A stretch of DNA of 64,000 nt, from NCBI RefSeq assembly GCF_017497975.1, contig NZ_JAGDEL010000024.1, forward strand, positions 51,268-115,267, in the 5' to 3' direction. This DNA comes from Metabacillus bambusae (GTDB lineage: Bacteria > Bacillota > Bacilli > Bacillales > Bacillaceae). The notes beneath the pieces were generated by a model. It did no database searches, was not told the DNA's origin, and saw only the letters and a list, made by a program, of their open reading frames with translations. How positions within the stretch are numbered: position 1 is the stretch's first letter; each line of letters opens with the position of its first letter. Below are positions 63,337 to 64,000 of this stretch, one piece after another. Both the position numbers and the translations under genes were made by a program.

Positions 63337-63756
63337 ATGTATCCATATCATCGTCAATTTACAATTCAAATCCCTGGATTCCCACAAATGGGTGGTCAAG
63401 GAGGGTCTCCATCTGTTGGCCCTCCAGGTGGTTTTGGTCCTGGTCAGCCACCATTTGGTCCTCCTGGTGGCGGTGTTCCAGGTCAAGGTGGTCCCCCTCC
63501 AGGTCCACCACCAAGTACAATTCCTCAAGATCAGGGTCAAGGACAATTTGGAGTTTTTGCGGTTGATCCTGGTGGAATTCGTGGATGTCTCTACCGTTAT
63601 ACGTACATTCGCTTAAATAATGGTCGTGCATTTTGGTACTTCCCAACATTTGTAGGCAGAAACTCTGTAGCAGGCTGGCGTTGGCGCAGAAATCAGTATC
63701 GTTGGGAATATTTCGGCATTGATTTAGATCGTATTCGTTCGTTCAGTTGTAGGTAA
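63337..63756 (+). CDS. Gly/Pro-rich protein with conserved C-terminal domain
   Basis: 139 residues from ATG 63337. Residues 10-65 are Gly/Pro/Gln rich with repeats like GQPPFGPPGGG; the end has a tight domain with FGVFAVDPGGIRGCLYRYTY, FWYFPTFVGRNSVAGWRWRR and WEYFGIDLDRIRSFSC. The same domain occurs in other Bacillus proteins of unknown role, some annotated as 'transporter' without basis. GAGAGGAG lies 11 bases upstream. Confidence 0.83.
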   Translation: MYPYHRQFTIQIPGFPQMGGQGGSPSVGPPGGFGPGQPPFGPPGGGVPGQGGPPPGPPPSTIPQDQGQGQFGVFAVDPGGIRGCLYRYTYIRLNNGRAFWYFPTFVGRNSVAGWRWRRNQYRWEYFGIDLDRIRSFSCR

Positions 63757-63892
63757 GAACTAATCGCAAGAGCCCTTTCTCATTAACTGCACTAGCATTT
63801 CCTCAAAGGGTTCGCTCCATTGCTAGAATCAAAACAAAATACAAAAACTTTTTTTAAAAAGGAACCAGTAATTTGTTATTATCCCCTTATAG

Positions 63893-64000
63893 TGGACAGT
63901 AAAAAGAAAGGATTGTACTGTCTTCTATGGAGGGGATTTTTTCATGGGGAAAATTAGAACAACCTATACAAAAGAAATTAAGCTAAAAGCGATTAATTTA
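63893..64000 (+). mobile_element. Left end of an IS3-type insertion sequence
   Basis: A TGGACAGT motif (63893-63900) precedes the transposase start by about 44 bases and may be the terminal repeat. The element continues beyond the window, so its right end and target duplication cannot be seen. Confidence 0.5.
63944..64000 (+). CDS. IS3-family transposase OrfA, N-terminal fragment
   Basis: The first 19 residues, MGKIRTTYTKEIKLKAINL, match the start of OrfA helix-turn-helix proteins. ATG follows GGAGGGG ten bases upstream. Cut by the window edge. Confidence 0.7.
   Translation, partial: MGKIRTTYTKEIKLKAINL

Noticed and set aside
63271..63649. Overlapping minus-strand and second-frame reading frames opposite the Gly/Pro-rich gene
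   Set aside because: They are low-complexity mirror translations of the Gly/Pro repeats without ribosome sites.

Overview
The window looks like a chromosomal segment of a low-GC, spore-forming member of the Bacillaceae. The evidence is strong AAGGAGG-type ribosome binding sites, perfect TnrA/GlnR boxes, cre-like sites, an H-type small acid-soluble spore protein with a sigma-G-like promoter, AbbA, CcpC, and long colinearity with the Bacillus subtilis cheV-ykyB-ykuCDEF-ykuIJK-abbA-darB-ccpC-dapH-dapL-ykuSTUV-mobA-moeA-mobB-moaE-moaD-yknUV region. Genus and species cannot be fixed from the sequence alone. No tRNA, rRNA, CRISPR array or phage was seen.

Layout. 1-7.8 kb is a carbohydrate segment: the 5' part of a CitMHS citrate transporter gene, then a GH127 beta-L-arabinofuranosidase-like enzyme, two CUT1 permeases and a lipoprotein binding protein, and a LacI-type regulator. 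A shared palindromic operator lies in front of both the transporter operon and the regulator. 8-25 kb is mixed: a heterodimeric ABC exporter (YknUV type), a frameshifted grpB-like gene, a large two-domain cell-wall nucleotidase, an amt-DUF294-exonuclease operon behind two perfect TnrA boxes, a single-domain MprF-like protein, sspH and a cold-shock gene with a long leader. 25-29.6 kb is a molybdate and molybdenum-cofactor operon (mobA-moeA-mobB-moaE-moaD-modA-modB). 29.8-46.3 kb is the yku block: redox proteins YkuUV, mechanosensitive channel YkuT, diaminopimelate enzymes DapH/DapL, regulator CcpC, c-di-AMP-binding DarB, AbbA, YkuKJ, YkuI, FadH and YkuE. Between ykuJ and ykuI lies a Fur-box-controlled candidate small RNA resembling FsrA. 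46.3-53.4 kb holds a GGDEF-EAL protein, two crcB genes, and ppx-ppk for polyphosphate. 53.5-58.6 kb resumes the synteny with ykuD, ykuC, ykyB and cheV, interrupted by repeats and an HD hydrolase. 58.8-64 kb has a DUF1906 protein, an NCS2 purine permease, a small lipoprotein, a CBS-GGDEF protein, a Gly/Pro-rich protein and the start of an IS3-type transposase.

Intergenic space is rich in palindromic repeats: two related families sharing a GTTGATT...AATCAAC core, a third family with six copies, some carrying a consensus DnaA box, and a tandem 138-bp duplication after ykuJ. Decayed genes (grpB, a BCCT transporter fragment, an MBL-fold hydrolase) mark ongoing reduction. Main regulatory inferences: carbon control of the sugar locus, nitrogen control of amt, iron control of the small RNA, fatty-acid control of fadH, and autoregulation of ccpC. 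All are read from motifs only.
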